Assembly: GCF_004005475.1 (NCBI RefSeq)
Contig: NZ_RZTZ01000001.1
Location: forward strand, 248,001-312,000
Source: Niallia taxi
GTDB taxonomy: Bacteria; Bacillota; Bacilli; Bacillales; Cytobacillaceae
Reading direction: 5' to 3'
Length of the DNA: 64,000 nt
Under the pieces are notes generated by a model. It worked only from the letters and a program-made list of their open reading frames with translations, had not been told where the DNA came from and searched no databases. Made by a program: the position numbers and the translations under genes. Positions 34,507 through 44,350 of this stretch are shown here, piece by piece (the stretch's first letter is position 1; each line of letters begins with the position of its first letter).

Positions 34507-35796
34507 TTAATCGAAAAAGTATCCCATAAATTTTTTAAGCTTTGATGGGCCTTTTTCGACAGGCTGCTTTTCATATGATGCTTTTGGCGGAGCCTGTTTT
34601 GGCGCTCTTTTTTCCTTTGGTTCACCAACAGCAACCGGTTCTGCATGATGGATATTTCCACCTTGCAGCTTATTGTTCTTGTAGGAGAACTTAATTAAAC
34701 CAACAGCAGTTGTGTATTGAGCTTCCCTAACACCAATATAATCAGGTATCGCAATACGGACCCGATTTTGGAAAACCTCTTGTGCAAGCTCTAAAATACC
34801 TTTTGTGCCAGCGACACCTCCGGAAAGAACAAAACCGCCCGGAAGATCATATACTCCTAATCTTTCAAGCTCGTCCATCACTAGGTCAAACATTTCTTCC
34901 AATCTTGCTTCAATGATGTCGGCAAGCTCCAATTGGTTGAACTGCTGGTGCTGGTCGCTCCCGATGATCGGGACACTGAAGACCTCTTCCTCTGATGCAT
35001 GGTTGTAATAAGCATAGCCGTATTTAACCTTTATTTTCTCTGCATCTTCGGTTGTTGTGCGCAAACCAATGGAAAGATCCTTTGTAATATGATCTCCGCC
35101 AATTGGCAATACGCTTGTTTTTTTCAAGAAGCCATTTTCAAAAACGGCAATCGTCGTAGAACCGCCTCCAATATCAAGCAATGCCACTCCGAGGTTTTTT
35201 TCATCTTTAGACAGCGCGAAGGAACCAGCGGCAAGAGGCTGTAATGTAATATCAACAATCTCCAAACCTGCTTTTTCCACACAGCGAAGCGTATTATGTA
35301 GTATCGTCTTGCTGCCTGTAATAATGATTCCTTCCATTTCTAGGCGAACGCCTATCATCCCGCGAGGATCTGTAATTTCATCTAGACCATCCACAATAAA
35401 TTGCTTAGGAATAATGTCGATTATTTCCTTCTCTGGCGGAATGGAAACAACTTGCGCTGCATCCTTTACTCTCAATACATCTTCTATTGTGATTTCACGA
35501 TTTTCACTTGAAACTGCCACTACTCCATGTGAAGGCTGCAAGCTTACATGATTTCCCGAAACGCCAACAATCACTTGTTTAATTTCTACACCAATCATTC
35601 TTTCCGCTTGTTCAATAGCTCTTCGTATGGAATGAACGGTTTCATCTATATCAACAATAGAACCCTTCCTCAACCCTTCAGAAGGTACGATGCCTACTCC
35701 AATAATGTTTAAGGACTCATTAATCATTTCGCCAATGATTACTTTCACGCTGGATGTACCGATGTCTAGACTTACATAAAATTCATTGCTGTTCAT
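34507..35796 (-). CDS. ftsA: Cell division protein FtsA
   Basis: Actin-like protein of 429 residues that tethers FtsZ to the membrane. Motifs are YVSLDIGTSSVKVIIGE (phosphate 1), ALLDIGGGSTTIAVFE (phosphate 2), and the C-terminal amphipathic helix KLKKFMGYFFD. AGGAGG precedes the ATG. The 142-base space to sbp is AT-rich and may hold further promoters; I could not assign one. Confidence 0.97.
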   Translation of the reverse strand: MNSNEFYVSLDIGTSSVKVIIGEMINESLNIIGVGIVPSEGLRKGSIVDIDETVHSIRRAIEQAERMIGVEIKQVIVGVSGNHVSLQPSHGVVAVSSENREITIEDVLRVKDAAQVVSIPPEKEIIDIIPKQFIVDGLDEITDPRGMIGVRLEMEGIIITGSKTILHNTLRCVEKAGLEIVDITLQPLAAGSFALSKDEKNLGVALLDIGGGSTTIAVFENGFLKKTSVLPIGGDHITKDLSIGLRTTTEDAEKIKVKYGYAYYNHASEEEVFSVPIIGSDQHQQFNQLELADIIEARLEEMFDLVMDELERLGVYDLPGGFVLSGGVAGTKGILELAQEVFQNRVRIAIPDYIGVREAQYTTAVGLIKFSYKNNKLQGGNIHHAEPVAVGEPKEKRAPKQAPPKASYEKQPVEKGPSKLKKFMGYFFD

Positions 35797-35938
35797 TCTC
35801 GGGCACCTCCTTTTGCTTTTTAAAAATAAGTGAACAACAGCTATTCTCTTTTAAGCGAATGTTAAGCTTTAATGAATAAAATATCCCTATTAATATATTA
35901 TTATTAAATAATTCGCCAAAACTAATATATTCCCTTTT

Positions 35939-36310
35939 TTATGAATGATTTTTTTCAGTTTTTTCTCTTTTATTTTCCCACTTTGTCAAGATGATTCTCC
36001 TAATGACTGCGATATTTTGAAACAGCCTTACACCGAAGGCAAATATGGCAGCTAAATATAAGTCTACACCAAGATGAACACCGAGAAAAGCTAAACTTGC
36101 TGCAAGGAGAATATTAAAGAAAAAACCTGATACGAATACCTTTTCATCGTATATATTTTGCAGGTGGGCCCTGATGCCACCAAACAAGGTATCAAGTGCT
36201 GCAAGCACAGCTATTGATAAATAATTGGCATATTCATCAGGTACCGTTATATCTGTCAGCAGGCCAAGTGAAATGCCGACAATAAGCCCAAATATAGGCA
36301 GCCACATCAA
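35939..36310 (-). CDS. sbp: Small basic protein Sbp (DUF1290)
   Basis: Membrane protein of 123 residues with about three hydrophobic segments and a conserved LAALDTLFGGIRAHLQNIYDEK motif. It is a widely conserved neighbour of ftsA in Firmicutes, with unknown function. Its ATG overlaps the ylxX stop by 4 bases. Confidence 0.93.
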   Translation of the reverse strand: MMWLPIFGLIVGISLGLLTDITVPDEYANYLSIAVLAALDTLFGGIRAHLQNIYDEKVFVSGFFFNILLAASLAFLGVHLGVDLYLAAIFAFGVRLFQNIAVIRRIILTKWENKREKTEKNHS

Positions 36311-37035
36311 GAACCGCCTCCTTCTTCATTTCCAGCAGGCTTTATATACCGAATCCTTAAATTGTTCTCATATGCAGGAATCGATATTTTTTGCTGTGGT
36401 TTTTTTACATCAAGCAATAAGTCTTCAATGAAGAAATCGTCTGCAGACCTAGATACCTTCATGCGATTATAAAGCTGCTCGGCACTGTTTTTGTCTGCTG
36501 CTATCACTTTGATTGTCAATGGCAGGCCGTCAACTGGATAGCCATCCATCTTAATCTCCCCATTGATGTCCCTGATGACAGATGTATTTATATACCGATG
36601 CTCGGCAATGGAAATTTCCTTTGCCCCATATTGGTTTAGCTCGTTAATCAGCCTTTTAAGCAAATCTGCCGAAATGGAGCCCTGCTCTTCTCCCATGAGC
36701 AAATCCGGGCTGACGGACTGAACATTTATGATAATTCCGTACCCGTTTTTTTCTGTCAAGCCTATTTCGTCCTTAAGCTCGTCGATTGTTTCTTGTAGAA
36801 GCTCTTCTTTAGTCTGTGAGCTGTCGTTTTTATACTCGTCCACCTTTTGGTTTGCTGTACGGATTTCACTCAACAGCTTAAGCTCCGTTTCCTTTTCTTT
36901 AAGAAGCGCTTGTTTCAGTTCCCACGTATCCCTTGTGTCCCGAACCTTCGGCTTCTTAACTGTCTGAAATTGAACGGCAAGCATAAAACCAATAACTAGT
37001 GTAATTATTGTCATAGTGAAAAGTTTTTTATTCAC
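36307..37035 (-). CDS. ylxX: DUF881 family protein YlxX
   Basis: Protein of 242 residues with one N-terminal membrane segment, a coiled coil near residues 40-95, and the DUF881 domain (GYGIIINVQSVSPDL to YPVDGLPLTIKVIAAD). It resembles ylxW upstream, suggesting a tandem duplication common to Bacillus. The function is unknown, but its place between divIB and ftsA hints at a division or envelope role. Confidence 0.9.
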   Translation of the reverse strand: MNKKLFTMTIITLVIGFMLAVQFQTVKKPKVRDTRDTWELKQALLKEKETELKLLSEIRTANQKVDEYKNDSSQTKEELLQETIDELKDEIGLTEKNGYGIIINVQSVSPDLLMGEEQGSISADLLKRLINELNQYGAKEISIAEHRYINTSVIRDINGEIKMDGYPVDGLPLTIKVIAADKNSAEQLYNRMKVSRSADDFFIEDLLLDVKKPQQKISIPAYENNLRIRYIKPAGNEEGGGS

Positions 37036-37088
37036 GCCTTCACCATACTTCCATACAAAATAATCGGCATTTAAACCTTACTTTTCAC

Positions 37089-37790
37089 TTAATTTGTTCT
37101 GAGCGCATCCATTTTAATAGTATCCTTTTTTTCAAGTGTAAACTTGATGTTTTCATTTACAAGTGTATCCTTCACGCCACCTTTAATATTCAATGCTCCA
37201 TCCATTACCTCGCTGTCGCCAATTGCTGTTACAACAAACGGAGCAGGATATTGATTTCCATCGATCTCAATGACAGGACCATTGCAAAGAATATAAGAAT
37301 CATGAGACAGTCGCTGGCCATTTATGCTGATGGCTGTAGCACCTGAAACATATAGTTCATTCACCACCTGAAAGATGTGGTGCTCATGGACCAGATAATT
37401 GTTCACATTGTCATCATTTGGATTATAGTTTCCGTCCTCCAACGTCACTTGAACGCCTTTTCCTTGAACCGGCATCTTCCCTAAGTACATGCGGTAATTG
37501 TTTGCATCTTCTGCCAAGTTGTAATAAGAATCAGCCTTAGTGGATAGTTCTTTCTCATAGTCCGATAGTTCTTTTTGCGCTTGCTCTAAATCTATAAAAA
37601 GCTGATTATTTTTTTCTTCCTGATCAATTAGCTCGTTTCGCAATGAGAGATCTCGGTCGAACTGGCTGTCACTCAACTTATTTTTGTCCTTGTCTGCTTG
37701 TGCCACCTGAAAGGCAAAGGCGACAATAAACCCTAGTACAAGAAAAACAAACGAAAAGATTACATGACTTCCCTTTCGTTTATTCTTCAC
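37089..37790 (-). CDS. ylxW: DUF881 family protein YlxW
   Basis: Protein of 233 residues with the same build as YlxX: N-terminal membrane helix (HVIFSFVFLVLGFIVAFAF), coiled coil, and a DUF881 domain (GKGVQVTLEDGNYNPNDD to PAPFVVTAIGDSEVM). The start overlaps divIB by 11 bases. Function is unknown. Confidence 0.9.
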   Translation of the reverse strand: MKNKRKGSHVIFSFVFLVLGFIVAFAFQVAQADKDKNKLSDSQFDRDLSLRNELIDQEEKNNQLFIDLEQAQKELSDYEKELSTKADSYYNLAEDANNYRMYLGKMPVQGKGVQVTLEDGNYNPNDDNVNNYLVHEHHIFQVVNELYVSGATAISINGQRLSHDSYILCNGPVIEIDGNQYPAPFVVTAIGDSEVMDGALNIKGGVKDTLVNENIKFTLEKKDTIKMDALRTN

Positions 37791-38553
37791 TTTGTTCTTC
37801 CCCTTCTGATCCGTATTCCTTGAAATAGGAACCTACCTCCAAATCGATAATCCCTCTTTTCTTAGGATCTAATTGACTGACTATCGACGGGTAATGCTCC
37901 ATTTTTTCTGCAAACGTACTTAAGGAGGCTGCAACCTCAAACCCATCATTCATGAAGATATTAATGTGGTAAGAATCCGTTTTTTTCGGAGTATAATGAA
38001 TCTCAGAGATGGCATTATACACACCAGTCGGAAGTTTTTTCAGTTCCTTGACCGTTTTCTCCAATGCTTTATCATTGTCAAAATCCATAATGAGCGGTGC
38101 ATCATATGGTGTTGATTCTGAGCTTCTTTCCTCTAGCTTTGCTCCGCTTTCAATGATTGGAATGTATTTACTGCCGCTTACCATGTAAGCGATCCGTTTG
38201 TACTCTTCCACTTTAATATGGACGATGTTGGGAAGTTTTATCGAAACAGAGGACGTTTTAATTTCAGGCAAGGCATTTAGCTTCTTTTCAATCTTGTCCT
38301 TTTTTATTGTCCAAATGTTTGTTGAAGAATTTATACCGCTGATTTTCTCTATTTCATCTTCCGTATACAATATGTTTCCTGTCACGACCGTTTGTTTCAC
38401 ATTGCTTAATGGTGACTGAAAGTAAATAATGCATCCAATGAGGAGGAAAAAGAGCATGAGCAGAAATATGAGGCGTTTGTTTGCTTTCTTCCTTCGCTGC
38501 TGTTTTAATTTAGGAATTCTATCTTCAATGGAAACAATCTTCCCTTTTTCCAA
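37780..38553 (-). CDS. divIB: Cell division protein DivIB (FtsQ)
   Basis: Bitopic membrane protein of 257 residues of the FtsL-DivIC-DivIB septal complex. A basic cytoplasmic tail (RIPKLKQQRRKKANKRL) precedes the membrane helix, a POTRA domain (LSNVKQTVVTGNILYTEDEI) and the FtsQ domain. The TTG at 38553 is chosen, with AGAGG upstream, because the sequence before it is not conserved. Here divIB begins its own unit: murB, which normally sits just before it, is missing. Confidence 0.93.
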   Translation of the reverse strand: MEKGKIVSIEDRIPKLKQQRRKKANKRLIFLLMLFFLLIGCIIYFQSPLSNVKQTVVTGNILYTEDEIEKISGINSSTNIWTIKKDKIEKKLNALPEIKTSSVSIKLPNIVHIKVEEYKRIAYMVSGSKYIPIIESGAKLEERSSESTPYDAPLIMDFDNDKALEKTVKELKKLPTGVYNAISEIHYTPKKTDSYHINIFMNDGFEVAASLSTFAEKMEHYPSIVSQLDPKKRGIIDLEVGSYFKEYGSEGEEQSEE

Positions 38554-38730
38554 GTAACCACCTCTAATTTGAGAAAGTACGCACAAATCTTGCTACCATC
38601 TCATAATTACTTATTATATATCGGTTTTAACCAGTTTTTTTTCAAGAAAAAATAGTAAGTTTTGATCACTTTATTAAATAATACATAAAGTCATGCTTTT
38701 CTGGCTAAATAAACCTGATAGCTCGTTTTG

Positions 38731-38759
38731 ATTATAGCATCCGCTAAAAATTTGTTGAA
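38731..38759 (-). promoter_or_regulatory. Candidate promoter of divIB
   Basis: On the minus strand TTCAAC is 17 bases from a perfect TATAAT (38736-38731), right after the murG terminator. The -35 is weak. Other TATAAT-like sites occur nearer divIB, so this is one candidate among several. Confidence 0.4.
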
Positions 38760-38793
38760 GAAAAACTGGGGAGAAAAAACACTCCCGCCCAGC
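38758..38793 (-). terminator. Terminator after murG
   Basis: On the minus strand GCTGGGCGGGAG and CTCCCCAG pair with a small bulge and are followed by TTTTTC, immediately after the murG stop. Confidence 0.75.
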
Positions 38794-38794
38794 T

Positions 38795-39889
38795 TTATTT
38801 TTTCACTACATCCTGCATCACTTTAAACAGTCTCATGGCTGCATCTGGAATACCAAGCTCAAGAGAGGCGTTTTTCATGCTTTGCAGTTTTTCTGGCTTC
38901 AGCATTATTTCGTCTATCTCTGACACAAGATTTTCGCCATTTAATTCACGTTCTAACAGCAGTTTTGCTGCACCATTGTTGGTAAGTGAATGGGCGTTTT
39001 TCTCCTGATGATTATTGGTCACATAAGGACTCGGAATCAAGATACTTGGAATTCCCAGAGATGTTAGCTCAGCCAAAGTTGTTGCTCCTGCTCTTGCTAC
39101 AGTTAAATCTATTCCTGCAAGAACTTCAGGCATATTGTGAACAAATGGCTTTATGATAACATTTTCAGGATTTCCAACCTTCTCCACTTCCTTTTTCACT
39201 GCTTCATAATGCACCTCACCAGTGACGTAAAGAACCTGATATGATTTCTTTCCGAATTCAGGGAGTGCAGAAATAACTGCATCATTAATAGGTCTAGCTC
39301 CCCTGCTGCCTCCAAAGATCAATACTGCCGGATCTTTTAGCTTTAGCCCTGCAGACAGTTTGCCTTTAATCGCATCCTGATTTAGTACTTCAGACGCACG
39401 CGGATTCCCTGTTAGGACTACTTTCTCCTTCGGGAAAAACTGCTCTGCCTCGGCAAAGCATGTTGCTACTTTATCCACATATTTGCTTAAAAATTTATTA
39501 GTTAAACCAGGTACACTGTTTTGTTCATGGATGATTGTTGCTATGCCCATTTTTGCTGCAGCATACACAACAGGTCCACAAACATAACCGCCAGTGCCGA
39601 TTACAACATCTGCTTTAAATTCCTTCAGGATTTTTTTACATTTATTCACACCAGAAATGAATCTCCAAACCGTTTTCAGGTTTTCAGGCGAGAGCTTTCG
39701 TTTAAATCCAGTAATATGTATCGCTTTAAATGGGATATCTTCACGACGCACCAATTTACTTTCTAAGCCTGCTTCAGTTCCTATGTACAAGAATTCAACA
39801 TCCTTGACTTCCTTTTGTATCTCACGGATTAAGGCAAGTGCTGGATAGATATGTCCTCCTGTACCACCACCGCTAACCACTATTTTCAT
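38795..39889 (-). CDS. murG: UDP-N-acetylglucosamine transferase MurG
   Basis: Membrane-associated GT-B glycosyltransferase of 364 residues converting lipid I to lipid II. The glycine-rich loop [16 protein letters not shown], the [12 protein letters not shown] region, and the UDP-GlcNAc site [12 protein letters not shown] with HEQN are intact. It is isolated by a 460-base space upstream and a terminator downstream, whereas in Bacillus subtilis spoVE, murG, murB and divIB follow closely. Confidence 0.97.
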   Translation of the reverse strand: MKIVVSGGGTGGHIYPALALIREIQKEVKDVEFLYIGTEAGLESKLVRREDIPFKAIHITGFKRKLSPENLKTVWRFISGVNKCKKILKEFKADVVIGTGGYVCGPVVYAAAKMGIATIIHEQNSVPGLTNKFLSKYVDKVATCFAEAEQFFPKEKVVLTGNPRASEVLNQDAIKGKLSAGLKLKDPAVLIFGGSRGARPINDAVISALPEFGKKSYQVLYVTGEVHYEAVKKEVEKVGNPENVIIKPFVHNMPEVLAGIDLTVARAGATTLAELTSLGIPSILIPSPYVTNNHQEKNAHSLTNNGAAKLLLERELNGENLVSEIDEIMLKPEKLQSMKNASLELGIPDAAMRLFKVMQDVVKK

Positions 39890-39955
39890 TTTCCCACCTC
39901 ATAACGCGTACTTGTTCTTGTTGAAAAGCGCTTCATACGATTTCAAATCTACTTT

Positions 39956-39984
39956 ATTATAGCTTTATTTATGAAAAACAGAAA
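39956..39984 (-). promoter_or_regulatory. Candidate promoter of murG
   Basis: On the minus strand a perfect TATAAT (39961-39956) lies 17 bases after TTTCTG, about 70 bases before murG. The -35 is weak. Confidence 0.4.
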
Positions 39985-40295
39985 CTATCTTCTTTTAAAA
40001 TTTCGGAGGATTTTACTTAAAGCCCAAACTAGATGTTCCCTATTGTACTATATTTTAAACCTGTTCGTACAATTACATAAAATTGAAAACAAACTGTAAT
40101 ACATTTTTGCAGGATACTGCCTGACTCTTTTTCGAATATTTTTCCGTAAATGTTCTTACTTATCAAGCATTTGGAGATGCATTTGTCTTCTCCCTCCCCT
40201 CCCCTCTTCTAAAGTCTTACTGAAATAATTGTTATCGAATGATTATAATAATGAATTGTATGAAGATTTTAAATTGATTTTCTCCCTATAAAAAT
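39985..40295. other. Non-coding space upstream of murG
   Basis: This stretch has no plausible gene. It is AT-rich apart from a polypurine tract on the minus strand (GAGGGGAGGGGAGGGAG near 40190-40208). It may contain regulatory sites for murG, such as TACAAT near 40050. I see no conserved RNA. Confidence 0.5.
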
Positions 40296-40326
40296 AAAAA
40301 AAGGAGGGCTTTAAGCCATCCTCTCC
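40296..40326 (-). terminator. Terminator after spoVE
   Basis: On the minus strand AGGATGGCTT and AAGCCCTCCT pair with a mismatch and run into TTTTTTT, shortly after the spoVE stop. Confidence 0.75.
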
Positions 40327-40349
40327 TACGTGTTGCTTTTTCTCTTTTT

Positions 40350-41459
40350 TTAATATCTTGAATAGCGGCTCACATTCAATAGTACCCCGATTGCTACAAG
40401 CATCAATGTTAAGGAAGATCCACCATAGCTTAAAAACGGCAATGTAATCCCGGTAACTGGCATTAAGCCTGTCACAACTCCGATATTAATCATAACCTGA
40501 ATGGCTACCATGGCAATAATTCCTACAGCAAGCAAACTCCCAAATAAATCTTGTGCTCCAAGGGCAATCCTGATGCCTCTCCAAAGCAGTAAGGAAAACA
40601 GCAAGAGAATAAGGGAACCTCCGATAAATCCAAGCTCCTCGGAAAGAATCGCAAAAATGAAATCCGTTTGTGGTTCAGGCAAGTAAAAGAACTTTTGCCT
40701 GCTCTCCCCCAATCCTAATCCAAATAATCCTCCTGGACCAATTGCATATAACGACTGAATGATTTGAAATCCGCTGCCAAGAGGATCTGACCACGGATCA
40801 AGAAATGAAGTGATCCGTTTTATCCTGTAAGGCGCCGAAGCAACAAGGCCTACAAAGCCTGCCAGACCAATCAGGCCAAGAAAAACGAAATGGCGAATTC
40901 TTGCCCCTGCGATAAAGATCATCACAACACTTGTCCCAACCATAACCGTGCCAGTTCCTAAATCTGGCTGAAGCATGATCATACCAAATGCCAAAAATAC
41001 GATACCTAAAGCAGGCAGTAATCCCTTTTTAAAGGAAGTGATTTTTTTCTGGTTCTCTGAAAGAAATTTTGCCAAGAAGGCAATCATCGCCATCTTCATG
41101 AATTCTGAGGGCTGAATGGAAAACGCACCAACCCCGATCCAGCTTCGCGATCCATTGCGGACATTTCCGATTCCCGGAATCAAGACGAAAACCAACAAGA
41201 CAAAACACACAATAACGATAAGCTTAGCCCATGTTCTCCAAGTCCAATAATCAATATTCATGATAAAAAACATGGCGATAATCCCGACTCCAGCAAAAAG
41301 CATCTGTCTTTTCGCAAAAAAGAAGGAATCATCAAATTTGTAATCCGCCCATACAGCACTTGCACTGTAAACCATGATAAGTCCTATCGCTAGTAGTGTA
41401 AACGTGATGATGATTAGGAATATATCGGGAGTTGTTTTTTTTGTCGGCACCTTTACCAC
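40350..41459 (-). CDS. spoVE: SEDS-family peptidoglycan glycosyltransferase SpoVE
   Basis: Polytopic membrane protein of 369 residues of the FtsW/RodA/SpoVE family, polymerising glycan for the spore cortex. It has ten membrane segments and the signature region near the C-terminus, GLMPVTGITLPFLSYGGSS. The position after murD identifies it as SpoVE rather than FtsW. It is the partner of SpoVD, also in this cluster. Confidence 0.94.
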   Translation of the reverse strand: MVKVPTKKTTPDIFLIIITFTLLAIGLIMVYSASAVWADYKFDDSFFFAKRQMLFAGVGIIAMFFIMNIDYWTWRTWAKLIVIVCFVLLVFVLIPGIGNVRNGSRSWIGVGAFSIQPSEFMKMAMIAFLAKFLSENQKKITSFKKGLLPALGIVFLAFGMIMLQPDLGTGTVMVGTSVVMIFIAGARIRHFVFLGLIGLAGFVGLVASAPYRIKRITSFLDPWSDPLGSGFQIIQSLYAIGPGGLFGLGLGESRQKFFYLPEPQTDFIFAILSEELGFIGGSLILLLFSLLLWRGIRIALGAQDLFGSLLAVGIIAMVAIQVMINIGVVTGLMPVTGITLPFLSYGGSSLTLMLVAIGVLLNVSRYSRY

Positions 41460-41521
41460 ACCTCGAGTTGCAAGTATTTGGGCTTGCTTCTAACCGAGAA
41501 TAACGGTTGACAGATTTATCC

Positions 41522-41550
41522 CCACAAGGAGATTATAAATCCCCTTGTGA
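41522..41550 (-). other. Stem-loop between murD and spoVE
   Basis: CACAAGGAGATTATAAATCC and CCTTGTG form a stem-loop in the 132-base spacer between murD and spoVE. No T run follows on the minus strand. It may be an RNA processing or stability element. Confidence 0.45.
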
Positions 41551-41591
41551 ATCATCATTTTCCGATTGAAACGATGGATGTAAACAAGCCC

Positions 41592-42944
41592 TTATTTAAG
41601 CTTATGCACCGCTTCTATAAAAATGTCTCCTCTGACTTCAAAAGTTTTGTATTGATCCCAGCTTGCACATGCTGGTGACAGAAGGATAACATCGCCCTCC
41701 TCTGAAAGCTGGAAAGCAGCCGGTACAGCTTTGTCCACATTATCGACACGTTGGATAGTTTTTATTCCTGCTTCGATTCCGATTCTTTCAAGCTTATCTG
41801 CTGTTTGGCCAAATATAATCATTGCTTTAACATTTTTTAAGGAAGGAATCAGTTCATCAAATTCATTTCCTCTGTCTAAGCCTCCAGCAAGAAGAATTGT
41901 CGGCATATCGAACGCTGCAAGAGCATTTTCGGTAGCAAGAATATTCGTTGCTTTGGAATCATTATAAAAACGTCTGCCTTTAATTTCATCAATGAATTGC
42001 AGTCTGTGCTTCACACCTTTAAATGTACTTAAAACACGATGAATGCTCTCATTGTCAACACCTGTCAGCTTTGCAGCAGCAACTGCTGATAGAATGTTTT
42101 CTAGATTATGCGCCCCTGGCAGAACGATATCCTTCACATCCATTACCTTTTCATCATGGAAATATATTGCACCTTCTTTTACAAATGCACCAAATTCCAG
42201 CTGCTTGACTGTTGAGAACGGGATGATATTCGCCTTGCTTCTGCGCGCAATATTCATAACCACTTCCTGCTCTACATTCACGATTAAATAATCAGTTGCA
42301 TCCTGATTTCTTGTGATATTCCCTTTGGCGTGTGCGTATTCTTCCCTTGTGCCATGGTAATCAAGATGGGCATCATAAATATTTGTAATGATTGCCACTT
42401 TTGGTTTGAATTGATCAATACCCATAAGTTGGAAGGAAGAAAGCTCAATAACAATTTGATTGTCCTTTTCAGCTGTTTGTGCAACATCAGAAGCTACTGT
42501 GCCGATGTTTCCAGCAATCAAAGGCTTTTTGCTTGCTTGCTCTAGCATGTCAAACAAAAGGGTAGTTGTTGTTGTTTTACCATTTGAACCGGTAATAGCC
42601 AAAAAAGGAGCCTCGGAAACCTTATATGCAAGCTCTACCTCTGTAATAATCGGGATTCCCTTCTCGACAGCTCTTTCTATCATTGGGTTATAATATGGGA
42701 TTCCCGGGTTTTTTACGATTAATTGAAAGCCTTCATCCAAAAGCTCAACAGGATGACTGCCGCAAATAACAGTAATTCCTTGTTCTAGCAAGCCTTGTGC
42801 CTCTGGGTTTTCGTCAAGTGGCTTGCTGTCATTCACTGTTACAAATGCTCCTAATTTGTGCAAAAGAGAAGCGGCGCTGACGCCACTTTTCGCAAGACCT
42901 AAAACAAGTATTTTTTTATGATGATATTCTGTGATATGTTTCAT
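41592..42944 (-). CDS. murD: UDP-N-acetylmuramoyl-L-alanine:D-glutamate ligase
   Basis: Mur ligase of 450 residues adding D-Glu to UDP-MurNAc-L-Ala. The ATP site [14 protein letters not shown], the metal and substrate motif YDAHLDYHG and the C-terminal [19 protein letters not shown] are intact. It follows mraY by 3 bases. Confidence 0.97.
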   Translation of the reverse strand: MKHITEYHHKKILVLGLAKSGVSAASLLHKLGAFVTVNDSKPLDENPEAQGLLEQGITVICGSHPVELLDEGFQLIVKNPGIPYYNPMIERAVEKGIPIITEVELAYKVSEAPFLAITGSNGKTTTTTLLFDMLEQASKKPLIAGNIGTVASDVAQTAEKDNQIVIELSSFQLMGIDQFKPKVAIITNIYDAHLDYHGTREEYAHAKGNITRNQDATDYLIVNVEQEVVMNIARRSKANIIPFSTVKQLEFGAFVKEGAIYFHDEKVMDVKDIVLPGAHNLENILSAVAAAKLTGVDNESIHRVLSTFKGVKHRLQFIDEIKGRRFYNDSKATNILATENALAAFDMPTILLAGGLDRGNEFDELIPSLKNVKAMIIFGQTADKLERIGIEAGIKTIQRVDNVDKAVPAAFQLSEEGDVILLSPACASWDQYKTFEVRGDIFIEAVHKLK

Positions 42945-42947
42945 TGT

Positions 42948-43922
42948 TTATAACCACACCTCAATATAAATTCCTAGTGCTGCAAATAGTAAACCTACGC
43001 TCCAAAATGTTACCACGACTCGCCATTCAGACCAGCCTACAAGCTCATAATGATGGTGCAGCGGGCTCATTCTAAATATTCTTCTTCCTGTTGATTTAAA
43101 GGAGATAACTTGAAGAATTACAGATAATGTTTCAATGACGAAAACTCCACCGATAAGAATCAGTAATATTTCCATTTTAGTCAATATCGCAATAGCGGCT
43201 ATTGCTCCTCCAAGCGCCAGCGAGCCTGTATCACCCATAAATACCTTCGCAGGATGGGCGTTAAATACTAGGAAGCCAAGGACTGCACCGACAATTGCCA
43301 CAGAGAAAATACTGATTTCAAACTGTGACTGACTCCATGCAAGAACAGCAAATGCGCCGAAGCTTATTGCAGAAGTTCCGGATACTAATCCGTCCAAACC
43401 ATCTGTCAGGTTGATCGCATTTGAGAAGCCTACAAGCCAGAACACGATAAATACAACATAAAACCACCCAAGATCAAAAGATTTATCAATCAGCGGAATA
43501 GTAATGCTTGTTGAAAAATCATTTTGCATTAACACGAAATAAAAGATGACAGAAATGACAATTTGGCCTAAAAGCTTTTGTCTTGACGTCAAACCTAGGT
43601 TCCTTTTCATAACGACTTTAATAAAGTCATCCAAGAAGCCTAATAATCCGAAGCCTAACATTACAAAGAGCAGCATATATGTCTTCATTGTCGGCTCTGT
43701 GAATTTATAAGTCATTACCAATGTTGTAACAACAACAGATAATAAAATCATCAAGCCTCCCATTGTAGGAGTACCTGATTTTTTCTGATGAGATTTCGGG
43801 CCTTCCTCCCTAATGCTTTGTCCGAATTTCAGCCTTCTCAAGAAGGGAATAAAGACGGGAGATAGAAGAACCGTAATTAAAAAGCCTAATATAATCGTAA
43901 AGAATATTACTTTCTCCATCAT
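42948..43922 (-). CDS. mraY: Phospho-MurNAc-pentapeptide translocase MraY
   Basis: Integral membrane enzyme of 324 residues forming lipid I from UDP-MurNAc-pentapeptide and undecaprenyl phosphate. Ten membrane segments and the catalytic motifs [21 protein letters not shown] and [12 protein letters not shown] are present. ATG 43922 overlaps the stop of the small Mur-domain gene upstream by 4 bases, with GGGAGGGG 7 bases before it. Confidence 0.97.
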   Translation of the reverse strand: MMEKVIFFTIILGFLITVLLSPVFIPFLRRLKFGQSIREEGPKSHQKKSGTPTMGGLMILLSVVVTTLVMTYKFTEPTMKTYMLLFVMLGFGLLGFLDDFIKVVMKRNLGLTSRQKLLGQIVISVIFYFVLMQNDFSTSITIPLIDKSFDLGWFYVVFIVFWLVGFSNAINLTDGLDGLVSGTSAISFGAFAVLAWSQSQFEISIFSVAIVGAVLGFLVFNAHPAKVFMGDTGSLALGGAIAAIAILTKMEILLILIGGVFVIETLSVILQVISFKSTGRRIFRMSPLHHHYELVGWSEWRVVVTFWSVGLLFAALGIYIEVWL

Positions 43923-44350
43923 GCTCGTTCCCCTCCCATCTCATTATTTGCTAACAAGGTTTTAATTACAGCTCCATCATATGTTTCTAAAGCCGTTTCA
44001 CTTGAATCTTTTGCATAAATAAATTTAGCTTGCTGTTGTCCATTTAAGTTTTGTTCATATAGTTCAATCATTTTATATAAGCCCTTCTTTATATCATTTG
44101 TATAGAATATTGGAAAATGGTTTGGTGTATAGGATGGTATCTCTTCATTTTTGTCCCAAATTGCCCCTATTGCACCATTGGCGATAGCTGTTAACAAATC
44201 ACCGGAATCTTTGCCATACACAGGTGCAAATAGTCCTTTCGCCTGCTTTTCATCACTGAAAAATGAGACGGTCAAAAAGCTGATTTCTTCATTTGCATAT
44301 CCTTTTGCTTCAGGAATTACCTGCAAAATGGTTTTATAGGACAGCGTCAT
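43919..44350 (-). CDS. Orphan MurF N-terminal-like domain protein
   Basis: Protein of 143 residues I do not know as a named gene. Residues 23-100 resemble the N-terminal UDP-binding domain of MurF: LFAPVYG (40-46), [14 protein letters not shown] (55-68), then [13 protein letters not shown] and a helix. This lines up with Bacillus subtilis MurF LFIPLKG and AAVLWDR. There is no GTNGKT loop, central ATPase or C-terminal ligase domain, so it cannot be a ligase alone. The C-terminal 40 residues are unrelated to MurF. It overlaps murE and mraY by 4 bases each (ATGA), so it is translated with them. A role as a regulator or scaffold is inference. Confidence 0.75.
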   Translation of the reverse strand: MTLSYKTILQVIPEAKGYANEEISFLTVSFFSDEKQAKGLFAPVYGKDSGDLLTAIANGAIGAIWDKNEEIPSYTPNHFPIFYTNDIKKGLYKMIELYEQNLNGQQQAKFIYAKDSSETALETYDGAVIKTLLANNEMGGERA

